The notes beneath the pieces were generated by a model, which saw nothing but the letters and a program-made list of their open reading frames with translations, was not told where the DNA came from and did no database searches. 64,000 nucleotides of DNA from assembly GCF_007896845.1 (NCBI RefSeq), contig NZ_VOHS01000014.1, positions 1-64,000 of the forward strand, read 5' to 3'. The position numbers and the translations under genes were made by a program. Of this stretch, positions 56,574 through 64,000 are shown in pieces. Source of the DNA: Chitinophaga pinensis. GTDB lineage: Bacteria > Bacteroidota > Bacteroidia > Chitinophagales > Chitinophagaceae. Position 1 is the first letter of the stretch; the number at the start of each line of letters is the position of its first letter.

Positions 56574-57734
56574 ATGAGTGAAAATCATGAACACATATAC
56601 CAGTTGTTATTGCAAAAGCGCAACGGTACGATCAATGAATCAGACGATCAGTATGTATCAGCATTAATCAGCGGCCACGAAGATGTTGAGTTGATGTGGA
56701 GGGCCCTGAAGCATAGTTTCTCACTGCCCGGGGAGGAAAAGTTCTGGCAACAGATTGATGTGTCGAATGCCTGGAGTGCTGTCAGGGAAGAATTATCAGT
56801 AAAGAACACGAATATACGCAGTATCAGAAAATGGCTGTTTGCAGCGGCTGTTGTAACCGTTGCCATGACAGGTATCAGTCTGATATGGAAGAATAATCGC
56901 CAGCCGGCTGCTGAGATCGCGGGTGCGGCACCTGTCAGCAAAACTGCAGCTCCCAAAGGAGGATTGCAATTACAGCTGGCGGGAGGGGAAACCATTGCCC
57001 TGCCATATAATCAGGCAGCACAGGATATTAAGGCAGGCGATGTACAACTGAGTGCAGGCGCCAAGAAATTACAGTATACCAGTGGCACTGCCATGGGTAG
57101 CGGTTATAATACGCTGACCGTACCGCCTAAAATGGACTATAAACTGGTCCTCTCAGACGGCACGGAAGTATGGCTGAACGCGACGTCCCGTTTACGCTTT
57201 CCGTTCAACTTTGCCGGAGACAAACGTGAGGTTTATCTGGATGGGGAAGCCTATTTTCAGGTAACAAAAAATGAGTCTAAACCATTTATTGTACATACAG
57301 AGAATACAGACATTCAGGTGCTGGGTACCAGTTTTAACGTCAATGCTTATAGTGACGGATTGACCCGTACTTCACTGGTCAGCGGTGCTGTTATCAGCAG
57401 GGCTGAAGGCAGGGAAGTACAGCTCAAGGCAGGTCAGGAAGCGGTTTATAACAGCGATGGCGGTTATAAAGTGACTGACTTTGACGACAGCGAAGTGCTG
57501 GCATGGATGAAGGGCGTGTATGTATTTCACAATACGCCCTTGTCAGAAATTGCCAATGTGATAGAACGCTGGTATGGCATTCAGGTAGTATTTGACAATA
57601 AGGAACTGGCCGGTAAGAAATACACCGGTGGATTAGAGAAATTACAACGTATCGATTATTTTCTGGAAACGCTTGAACTGATCGGTGACATTCATCATAC
57701 TTACGACGAGCATGGTGTATTACACCTGAAATAA
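56574..57734 (+). CDS. FecR-family anti-sigma factor without a neighbouring sigma gene
   Basis: A 386-residue inner-membrane regulator. Residues 1-80 are the cytoplasmic sigma-binding part. A membrane helix spans about 86-105 (WLFAAAVVTVAMTGISLIW). The FecR domain follows (DGTEVWLNATSRLRFPFNF, VYLDGEAYFQV, VLGTSFNVNAY) and a DUF4974-like end (VFHNTPLSEIANVIERWYGI). Normally such genes sit between an ECF sigma gene and a SusC receptor with an STN domain. Here neither is adjacent: GH92 is upstream and an antiporter is convergent, with five bases between stops. Confidence 0.92.
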   Translation: MSENHEHIYQLLLQKRNGTINESDDQYVSALISGHEDVELMWRALKHSFSLPGEEKFWQQIDVSNAWSAVREELSVKNTNIRSIRKWLFAAAVVTVAMTGISLIWKNNRQPAAEIAGAAPVSKTAAPKGGLQLQLAGGETIALPYNQAAQDIKAGDVQLSAGAKKLQYTSGTAMGSGYNTLTVPPKMDYKLVLSDGTEVWLNATSRLRFPFNFAGDKREVYLDGEAYFQVTKNESKPFIVHTENTDIQVLGTSFNVNAYSDGLTRTSLVSGAVISRAEGREVQLKAGQEAVYNSDGGYKVTDFDDSEVLAWMKGVYVFHNTPLSEIANVIERWYGIQVVFDNKELAGKKYTGGLEKLQRIDYFLETLELIGDIHHTYDEHGVLHLK

Positions 57735-57739
57735 GGGCT

Positions 57740-59353
57740 TTAGTGACTACTTCTGCCGTTTATTTCTGCCTCTTCAAGATCTAATAACGCCTCTTGTTTA
57801 CGGAGCACCTCATCATCATAGAGGTGCTCTTTTTTTAGTCTGAACAACTCTTTTCGCTGCAAGGCTATCAGGTGTTTCTTAACCCCATGGAAACGCTCTA
57901 TTTCATGTAATTCAGTATCGTCACATTCCAGTGATGCCAGTTTGGTGGCGGACAGAGAAATGCCGCTTTGCAGCTGCTGCTGCAGATTGGCCACCAGCTC
58001 GTTTTCTTCAATGTCTTTCCTGTAAGTGTCCTGTAACTGTTTATGCGCCACTTTCATCAACTGCAATCTGATGCCGGTTTCCTGCTCTACTTCCGGCACA
58101 ATATTGTCAATCTCCTTCACATTCAGCAAACGGGTGATCAGTGGCAGGAAAAGCCCCTGAATGACCAGTGTAATGAAGATCACCACAAAGGTGATGAACA
58201 GGATCAGGTTACGGTGGGGGAAATTGGTGCCGTTGTCCAGCGCCAGCGGAATTGACAAGGCAGATGCCAGTGATACCACTCCACGCATACCTGCCAGTGC
58301 GATGACTAAGGGAGCTCTCCAGCCCGGATGGTTCTCATTGGTGCGAATGGATTTGAAAAGCAGGCGGGGAATATAGGTGGCCGGATACATCCAGAGTATA
58401 CGGATGACGATGGCCAGCACACTAATGATCACACCATAACGGATGGCCTCTCCGAGGGAATAGTCGCCAAGGCCTTCCACTATTTCAGGCAATTCCAGTC
58501 CGATGAGAATAAACACAATGCCGTTTAACACAAACGCCACCGTTTTCCAGACGCTGACCGCCTGCATACGGGTGTTATAATTGAATATTTCGTGTGAACG
58601 GAAAGACAGGAATAATCCGCCGCTGACTACCGCCATGACGCCGGAGAAATGAAACGCTTCAGCGCCGATATACATAAAATATGGCGCCATGAAGGTAAGT
58701 GCCGTTGATATACTCGGTGTGGTCGGAAACCAGCGCAGGATCGCATAAAATACATGCCCGATGGCCAGTCCTGTCAGGATACCCATGATCGTTACCAGAA
58801 AGAAATCAGTGGCTGCCTCATGTATGGAGAAGGTGCCTGAGACGATGGAGAGTAAGGCAAAACGGAACACGATAAGGCTCGATGCATCATTTACCAAACT
58901 TTCTCCTTCGAGTATATAAAGTGCGCGTTTAGGTAATTTTATGTTCTTCAGGACGGCAGTGGCGGCGACTGCATCAGGCGGAGAAATGATTCCGCCCAGC
59001 AGGAATCCGAGTCCGAGTGTGAACCCCGGTATCATTGCATTGGAAACATAGGCAACGATACACGAAGTGAACAGTACTAATCCGAATGCCAACAGTGAAA
59101 TAGGGCGTTTCCATTTCCAGAAGTTATGCCATGATGTATACCATGCCGCTTCAAATAAAAGCGGTGGCAGGAACACGAGAAACACTAGTTCGGGCTCCAT
59201 TTTAATGCGCGGTACCCCCGGGAGGAATCCGATCACCAATCCTCCGAGCACTAAAAAGATCGGATAAGACACTTTGAGTCGCTGGCCGAGCATCATCAGC
59301 ATGAAAACGACAAACAAAAGCGATAAAATCAACAACAGATTTTCGTAAATCAT
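57740..59353 (-). CDS. Na+/H+ antiporter (CPA1/NhaP type)
   Basis: A 537-residue inner-membrane antiporter with about twelve helices in residues 1-400. The ion site is seen in ISPPDAVAATAVLK (about 122) and LEGESLVNDASSLIVF (about 148). A cytoplasmic tail of about 130 residues is helical and charged. It exchanges Na+ or K+ for H+. It lies 43 bases after the NarL-type regulator on the same strand, so the two may be an operon, and that regulator may act on it. Confidence 0.92.
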   Translation of the reverse strand: MIYENLLLILSLLFVVFMLMMLGQRLKVSYPIFLVLGGLVIGFLPGVPRIKMEPELVFLVFLPPLLFEAAWYTSWHNFWKWKRPISLLAFGLVLFTSCIVAYVSNAMIPGFTLGLGFLLGGIISPPDAVAATAVLKNIKLPKRALYILEGESLVNDASSLIVFRFALLSIVSGTFSIHEAATDFFLVTIMGILTGLAIGHVFYAILRWFPTTPSISTALTFMAPYFMYIGAEAFHFSGVMAVVSGGLFLSFRSHEIFNYNTRMQAVSVWKTVAFVLNGIVFILIGLELPEIVEGLGDYSLGEAIRYGVIISVLAIVIRILWMYPATYIPRLLFKSIRTNENHPGWRAPLVIALAGMRGVVSLASALSIPLALDNGTNFPHRNLILFITFVVIFITLVIQGLFLPLITRLLNVKEIDNIVPEVEQETGIRLQLMKVAHKQLQDTYRKDIEENELVANLQQQLQSGISLSATKLASLECDDTELHEIERFHGVKKHLIALQRKELFRLKKEHLYDDEVLRKQEALLDLEEAEINGRSSH

Positions 59354-59396
59354 ATATACCTGGCTTATAAGGGGAAACGCTTTCCCAGAGCCAAAC

Positions 59397-60059
59397 TTAA
59401 GACAATATTTTGTATTGCTGTGTGAGGTTTTTTATGGCATATTTGATCAGTGAATTATGACCTGTCAGGTTTAGCTTTTTGGAAATGTTATGTCTGTGAT
59501 TCTCGACAGTTTTGATACTGATGTTAAGTGTCTGTGCAATTTCTTTTGTGCTCATGCCTTCAGCGATCATCTGCATGACCCTGAATTCAGTTTTGCTGAG
59601 TTTGTGATGGGCTTCCTGTGGTATAGCGGGCACAGAAATAATGGTGGTGTGTTTATCCCTTTGTTGTACATTGAAAATGGTAAAGCGTGTAAGCCTTGAC
59701 CTGATGCTCATCAGTAGCTCTTTGCTTTTGAATGGTCTGGACAGGAAGTCATCTGCGCCTAGGTTCATGCCCATGCGCATATCTTCTTTTCCTTCTTTAC
59801 CGCTGATAAAGATAAAAGGAATGTGTTGCAGGGAGGTGTCATTCCGTAGTTCCATCAGGAAATGAAATCCGCTGCTACCACGCAGTTTTACGCCGCATAC
59901 AACAATGTCGGGCTGGTACTGGCGGCAGATGTAAATACCTTCTTCAGCAGTGCTGGACGTATGTACGTCATAGTGATGCAGGGTTAATAACTGTTGAATC
60001 TTCCTTATTAAAGCAGCATCTTCTTCAATAACCAGTATTCTATAATTTGACTCTTTCAT
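59397..60059 (-). CDS. NarL/FixJ-family response regulator
   Basis: A 220-residue regulator. The receiver (1-120) has VIEEDA, an aspartate/valine phosphosite region VVCGVKLRG and the lysine in RPFKSKE. The expected phospho-aspartate position (usually D in x-x-D-x-x-x-P) reads CGVKLRGSSG, so the site may be missing or unusual. The LuxR helix-turn-helix is intact (MIAEGMSTKEIAQTLNISIKTVENHRHNI). It lies upstream of the antiporter gene. Confidence 0.88.
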   Translation of the reverse strand: MKESNYRILVIEEDAALIRKIQQLLTLHHYDVHTSSTAEEGIYICRQYQPDIVVCGVKLRGSSGFHFLMELRNDTSLQHIPFIFISGKEGKEDMRMGMNLGADDFLSRPFKSKELLMSIRSRLTRFTIFNVQQRDKHTTIISVPAIPQEAHHKLSKTEFRVMQMIAEGMSTKEIAQTLNISIKTVENHRHNISKKLNLTGHNSLIKYAIKNLTQQYKILS

Positions 60060-60607
60060 TGGCTATCTTAATTTGAGGCAGTTTGTTCGTCCCCGTTAGT
60101 CGCGTGTCCCTTATAATAACAGTTTGCCGAATATTCGCGTATAGTTTTTCCATTTAACGCATAACTGCTGCTAAAATTGGCAGGGGCAAAAAAATCTATC
60201 CACATAGTTATAGGTCCCTATAAAGTTTTTATGATCAAATAAGTCGTTTTAATGATCGGTGAACAATTCACTTCCTGTCGGGCCCGTAGCAATGTAATAC
60301 TGGCCAGACAGGGGTAACATTTCAAATATGGTTTTTCAAGGAATGGTGGGCATTAACAGCCGAAACAGCGGGCTGCACGTAAATATGCGTCAAATATTGG
60401 GGCCTTAATAGCCTGGTCCGCTGCTCTTTCTGAAAATAAGTGTTTTCACCTAGAAACATGTGTGTCCTTACTCATTTTCTATATCAGGTTCCGAAATTTA
60501 CGAAATCGACAGCAACAATTGTACATCTTTACGTAAGAAATGCATAAATCATTTAGCATGAGGTATGTTTGAAGTAAGATTTAATATCAATGTGCGCTAA
60601 ATTTTAT

Positions 60608-60739
60608 ATGATTAATCGAGATATCTCACTTTATTATAATTCTGCCATATCCATATCCATAATAAAGCCACAAATGGTTTCGCAACCTGCGTATGCTGAT
60701 TATGAGAATGTATACCAGATGAATGCGAAAATTTTTTAA
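60608..60739 (+). CDS. Possible 43-residue peptide gene
   Basis: ATG 60608 opens 43 codons (MINRDISLYYNSAISIS...) ending at TAA 60737-60739, and a terminator-like hairpin follows 33 bases later. No signal peptide or named family. The peptide is rich in Tyr, Ser and Ile. The position just before the terminator is the only support, so this is weak. The transcript may instead be a non-coding RNA. Confidence 0.25.
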   Translation: MINRDISLYYNSAISISIIKPQMVSQPAYADYENVYQMNAKIF

Positions 60740-60771
60740 ACACAGGTTTTCATAGGATAGATAACTAAATT

Positions 60772-60798
60772 GCCGCTCATTCCTGAGCGGCATATTTA
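60772..60798 (+). terminator. Orphan intrinsic terminator
   Basis: GCCGCTCA and TGAGCGGC form a perfect stem around TTCC, followed by ATATTTATTTTTAT. There is no standard plus-strand gene in the 700 bases before it, so it marks the end of some unannotated transcript. Confidence 0.7.
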
Positions 60799-60895
60799 TT
60801 TTTATTATTAATATTTATTAGCTTTAATCCCTACAGGTTTCACCATTTACGTGGTATAACCAGCCACTAAATCCATACTTAACTATCATAATTCC

Positions 60896-61681
60896 ATGGA
60901 ACAACAACAGCATTCCAACCGGAGGAGCTTTATCCGGAACGTGTCACTTGGGAGTCTGGCTGCACTTAGCCTTCCTCAGATTGTTTCAGCAGCTGTAAAG
61001 ACCAGCGAAAGTGAAAGCCCGGCCCGTGCCAAAAAATTAACCCTGAAGAAGGATGCAGTTATCGTCTTTCAGGGAGACTCCATTACTGATGCAGGACGTA
61101 AACGTGATAAAATGGATCCTAATGATCAGGGCGCACTGGGTAATGGCTACGCTTATCTGGCGGCAGCTTCCCTGCTGACAGCATACCCTGAAAAAAACCT
61201 GAAAATCTATAACAAAGGGGTCAGCGGGAATAAGGTGTACCAGCTGGCAGAGAGATGGGATGCCGATTGTCTGCAACTGAAGCCGGACGTTCTCAGCATT
61301 CTGATCGGTGTAAACGATTACTGGCATACGCTGAACGGCAGTTATAAGGGTACAGTAAAAACTTACCGCGAAGACCTTATCAAACTGCTGGATCGTACGA
61401 AACAGGCACTGCCTGAGGTACAGCTGATTATCGGTGAGCCTTTCGCTGTCAATGGCGTGAAAGCGGTAGATGATAAATGGTTCCCTACGTTCAATGAATA
61501 CCGTGTGGCAGCGAAAGAGATCGCTACCCAGTTTGATGCGGTGTTTATTCCTTATCAGGCCATCTATGACAAAGCACAGCAACATGCACCGGGTGCTTAC
61601 TGGACTGGTGATGGCGTGCATCCGGCTATTCCGGGGGCAGGATTGATGGCGACTTCGTGGGTAGAGATGGTCAAAAAATAA
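60896..61681 (+). CDS. SGNH/GDSL-family hydrolase, Tat-type export
   Basis: A 261-residue esterase-like enzyme. The N-terminus NRRSFIRNVSLGSLAALSLP resembles a twin-arginine signal (RRSFIR). The SGNH blocks are GDSITDAGR (catalytic Ser, about residue 56), the Gly in GVSGNK, GVNDYW (block III) and GDGVHP (catalytic Asp and His, about 240). Such enzymes remove acetyl groups from sugars or cleave esters; the substrate is unknown. It has its own terminator. Confidence 0.92.
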   Translation: MEQQQHSNRRSFIRNVSLGSLAALSLPQIVSAAVKTSESESPARAKKLTLKKDAVIVFQGDSITDAGRKRDKMDPNDQGALGNGYAYLAAASLLTAYPEKNLKIYNKGVSGNKVYQLAERWDADCLQLKPDVLSILIGVNDYWHTLNGSYKGTVKTYREDLIKLLDRTKQALPEVQLIIGEPFAVNGVKAVDDKWFPTFNEYRVAAKEIATQFDAVFIPYQAIYDKAQQHAPGAYWTGDGVHPAIPGAGLMATSWVEMVKK

Positions 61682-61690
61682 TTAAGCATT

Positions 61691-61723
61691 AAAAAAGGCG
61701 CTCATTTTATGAGCGCCTTTTTT
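61691..61723 (+). terminator. Intrinsic terminator after the SGNH gene
   Basis: AAAAAAGGCGCTCAT and ATGAGCGCCTTTTTT form a stem with a tiny loop. The arms give A- and T-runs on both strands, so it also serves the convergent efflux gene. Confidence 0.95.
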
Positions 61724-61730
61724 GTTTGAT

Positions 61731-64000
61731 TTACTGGTTGCCTGTTCTGGGCGGAATCAGTTTGTATACAACCGGCGTTACAATCCTTGACAGGAGGGTA
61801 GAACTGATCAGTCCTCCGATCAATACGATGGCTAATGGGGCAATCAGCGGATTGGTGGAGACTGCTATCGGCATCAGGCCGCCAATGGCAGTCAGGGATG
61901 TGAGCACAATCGGGAGGAAGCGGATCTCACCTGCTTCCCGGATCGCATCTTCCAGCGATTTACCCTCCTCTCTCAGCTGGTTGGTAAAGTCTACCAGCAG
62001 GATTGTATTCTTCACCTCGATTCCCGCAAGGGCGATCATACCGATAATAGCTACGAAAGACAATGAATTACCTGTTACCCATAAAGCAACGGCCGCACCT
62101 ACTACACCCAGCGGAATAACAGACAATACGATCAGAGTGCTTTTGAAGGTTTTAAATTCCAGTACCAGTACTGCCACAAAGAGGAAAATAGTGACGATAA
62201 TGATGCTGAGGAAGCCTCCGAATGAGTCCTGACGGGCTTCTACCTCGCCGCCCATTTCATAGCTATAACCCGCTGGCAGGTGGAAGGTATTCATTTTGGC
62301 AATGGTGCTGTTGATGACACGATCTGCCAGGAAACCTTCCTGTAAAGAGGCCGTAACAGATACCACACGTCTCTTTTCCTGATGATTGATATGCAGGGGA
62401 GATGCCTCCATTTTCAGACTGGCTACCTGCGATAATGGATAAGGCTTGTCGTCCTGATTGTTTACATAAAGGTTGTTGAAGACCTCCATTGTCGGCCGGC
62501 CATCCTTATTGCGTGTCAGCAGTACATCATAGTCATTGTCGTTTTTATCGGCATAATGACCAAGGTTGAGTCCTGCTACTGCCAGACGTACCGTACGGTC
62601 AATATTTACGCTCGGAATGCCCAGCAATTGTGCCTTCTCTTTATCTATATCTACACGGATATCTGTTTTCAACAGTTTCACCGGATTGTTTACATAAATA
62701 GCGCCGGGTACTTTCTGCAGCATGATTTCTACCTGAGCCGCCAGACTGCGGAGGGTATCCAGATTATCTCCGAACAGACGTACTTCCACAGGCGCCGGCG
62801 CTGGTGGTCCCTGTTCGAAGTTGATCACTTCTACTTTTGCACCGGGATAAGGTGTCCAGCGTTTACGCATCCTGTCGATGAGTTGCAGCTTTTTATCAGG
62901 CGCTGTGTGCTCGTCCAGCTGTACGAAGATCTGTGCGTAATCGGTCCTTTCGTGCTCCTGTACGACGTTATAGTAAACACGCGGATTACCCTTGCCGACA
63001 TTGGTAGCGTAGTACTGAATAGATTTCTCATTCTTCAGTTCCTGTTCTACCTGTCTGGCGATACTTTTGGTGTAGGCCAGACTGGATTGTGGCGGCGTTG
63101 TAATGTTGATCAGGAACTGTGGTTTCTCCGATGCCGGGAAGAGGCTGAAGCCCACAATCTGGAAGAGGAACATAGAAGCGCCAAAGATCAGTACTGTCAC
63201 GATAATGGTGATCACAGGTCTGTTCAGCGCTTTATCCAGTAAGCGGGAATAGCTGCCGTGGATGAGTTTCTTCAGTGTACGCATGAAGATGTTACCATCC
63301 GGGTGACCGGTATGTTCTGACAACAATTTGCTGGACAGGAAAGGGATGATGGTGAGCGATACAAGCATAGAGGCAAATACGCTCAGGATAACGGCCATGG
63401 GTAAACCACGGATGAAATCACCAGCACCTTCCGGCAGGAATACCAGCGGCATAAACGCGATCATGAGGGCTGCGGTACAGCCGACTACCGCCTGACCGAT
63501 CTGTTTGGTGGCCTTGAGGGTCGCTTCCATTTTGGTATGTCCTTCCAGTATCCAGCGCTCAATATTTTCAACCACAACGATGCTGTCATCTACCAGCAGA
63601 CCGAGCGCTACTACCAGTCCGACGATACTGAGCTGATTGAGGTTAAAACCGAATACATTCAATAAAACCACCCCGATGGCGAGGGACAGAGGAATCGAGA
63701 TCATCACGATCAGGGCAGGGCGGAAGCCTAATGGCAGGAGGGTGATGGCTACCAGCAGGATCGCAATGATGAAGTCTTTTCCAAGTCCGCCGAGACGTCT
63801 GTTAACATTATCAGCCTGATCAAAGTGCTGGATCATGTCTATATTGGAAGGCAGTGTTTTCTTGAAGGCGGTCAGCACAGGGGCATATAGTGTTTTCGTC
63901 TGACTGATATTCTCACCTTCTTTTTGTGCTGCTACCACAAAGGCACAGCGGCGGCCATTCAGTCTTGTCTCGTATTGTTCATCAGCAAAGCCATAGTAGA
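61731..64000 (-). CDS. RND efflux pump permease, N-terminus beyond the window
   Basis: The frame is open to the window edge at 64000, so the start is not in view; a GTG at 63938 is internal. About 756 C-terminal residues are present. The proton-relay aspartates are in LLVDDSIVVVENIERW (TM4), followed by the helices FMPLVFLPEGAGDF, then the second periplasmic domain (PGAIYVNNPVKLLKTDIRVD). The C-terminal helices include ALAGIEVKNTILLVDF. It belongs to the HAE1/CusA-like superfamily and expels drugs, metals or lipids with an adaptor and outer-membrane channel that would lie upstream, outside the window. Confidence 0.93.
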   Translation of the reverse strand, partial: YYGFADEQYETRLNGRRCAFVVAAQKEGENISQTKTLYAPVLTAFKKTLPSNIDMIQHFDQADNVNRRLGGLGKDFIIAILLVAITLLPLGFRPALIVMISIPLSLAIGVVLLNVFGFNLNQLSIVGLVVALGLLVDDSIVVVENIERWILEGHTKMEATLKATKQIGQAVVGCTAALMIAFMPLVFLPEGAGDFIRGLPMAVILSVFASMLVSLTIIPFLSSKLLSEHTGHPDGNIFMRTLKKLIHGSYSRLLDKALNRPVITIIVTVLIFGASMFLFQIVGFSLFPASEKPQFLINITTPPQSSLAYTKSIARQVEQELKNEKSIQYYATNVGKGNPRVYYNVVQEHERTDYAQIFVQLDEHTAPDKKLQLIDRMRKRWTPYPGAKVEVINFEQGPPAPAPVEVRLFGDNLDTLRSLAAQVEIMLQKVPGAIYVNNPVKLLKTDIRVDIDKEKAQLLGIPSVNIDRTVRLAVAGLNLGHYADKNDNDYDVLLTRNKDGRPTMEVFNNLYVNNQDDKPYPLSQVASLKMEASPLHINHQEKRRVVSVTASLQEGFLADRVINSTIAKMNTFHLPAGYSYEMGGEVEARQDSFGGFLSIIIVTIFLFVAVLVLEFKTFKSTLIVLSVIPLGVVGAAVALWVTGNSLSFVAIIGMIALAGIEVKNTILLVDFTNQLREEGKSLEDAIREAGEIRFLPIVLTSLTAIGGLMPIAVSTNPLIAPLAIVLIGGLISSTLLSRIVTPVVYKLIPPRTGNQ

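Larger units (their letters stand above)
60060..60895. other. Long AT-rich gene-poor stretch
   Basis: About 836 bases with no standard gene. It contains a possible 43-codon frame at 60608-60739 and a terminator-like hairpin at 60772-60798 that has no obvious gene to serve. A small RNA or a short peptide gene could fill this gap. Nothing else was recognised. Confidence 0.5.

Overview
The window looks like a chromosome segment of a Bacteroidota bacterium, most likely Chitinophagaceae and close to Chitinophaga. This is inferred from a SusC/SusD pair, a FecR-type anti-sigma factor with a DUF4974-like end, DUF4251, a Por-type sorting tail, GH92 and GH20 glycosidases, sensory proteins scattered as single genes, and weak ribosome binding sites. 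No tRNA, rRNA, CRISPR array, transposase, integrase or prophage was recognised.

Layout. 1-3460: a piece of an AAA ATPase of the injection-system type, an L,D-transpeptidase and two small lipoproteins, all broken by single-base shifts. 3653-5245: an intact second L,D-transpeptidase, then 830 bases with a long hairpin and a 53-base direct repeat. 5245-9173: agmatine-to-putrescine genes (aguA, aguB) and an STN-domain surface protein with AQI/AGAVN-type repeats. 9244-14903: a cobalamin riboswitch followed by a B12-type uptake operon (two beta-propeller lipoproteins, a BtuB-like receptor and a further surface lipoprotein). 14993-17767: a GH20-like hydrolase, a cold-shock protein and an old yellow enzyme. 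17978-19493: bactofilin overlapping an actin-like ATPase whose phosphate-1 motif lies at the C-terminus. 19879-30123: terpene synthase, hybrid histidine kinase, M1 peptidase, an exported unknown, then a CMD/SDR/dicarboxylate-carrier cluster. 30143-36973: DUF1304, a double OmpA-domain protein and a SusC/SusD pair. 37160-43455: a kinase, small stress-type proteins, a methyltransferase, then an Hpt/sigma-54 regulator operon.

43585-44612 holds the most unusual structure: about ten hairpin units of 53-57 bases in two alternating types, each with a 13-pair stem and usually two unpaired bases at fixed places, and no gene inside. 44736-49715: glycosyltransferase, a response regulator with a membrane tail, an RNA helicase, MscS and an exported VOC protein. 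49731-53375: a sorting-tail protein and a long repeat-rich OmpA-ended surface protein interrupted by an AT-repeat slip. 53865-64000: GH92 mannosidase, an orphan FecR, a NarL-type regulator with a Na+/H+ antiporter, an 836-base gene-poor stretch with a lone terminator, an SGNH hydrolase, and an RND efflux pump that runs off the right edge.

Functionally the window is dominated by the cell envelope: capture of B12 and glycans at the outer membrane, trimming of mannose and hexosamine glycans, peptidoglycan editing, a cytoskeletal pair, and several separate phosphorelay components.
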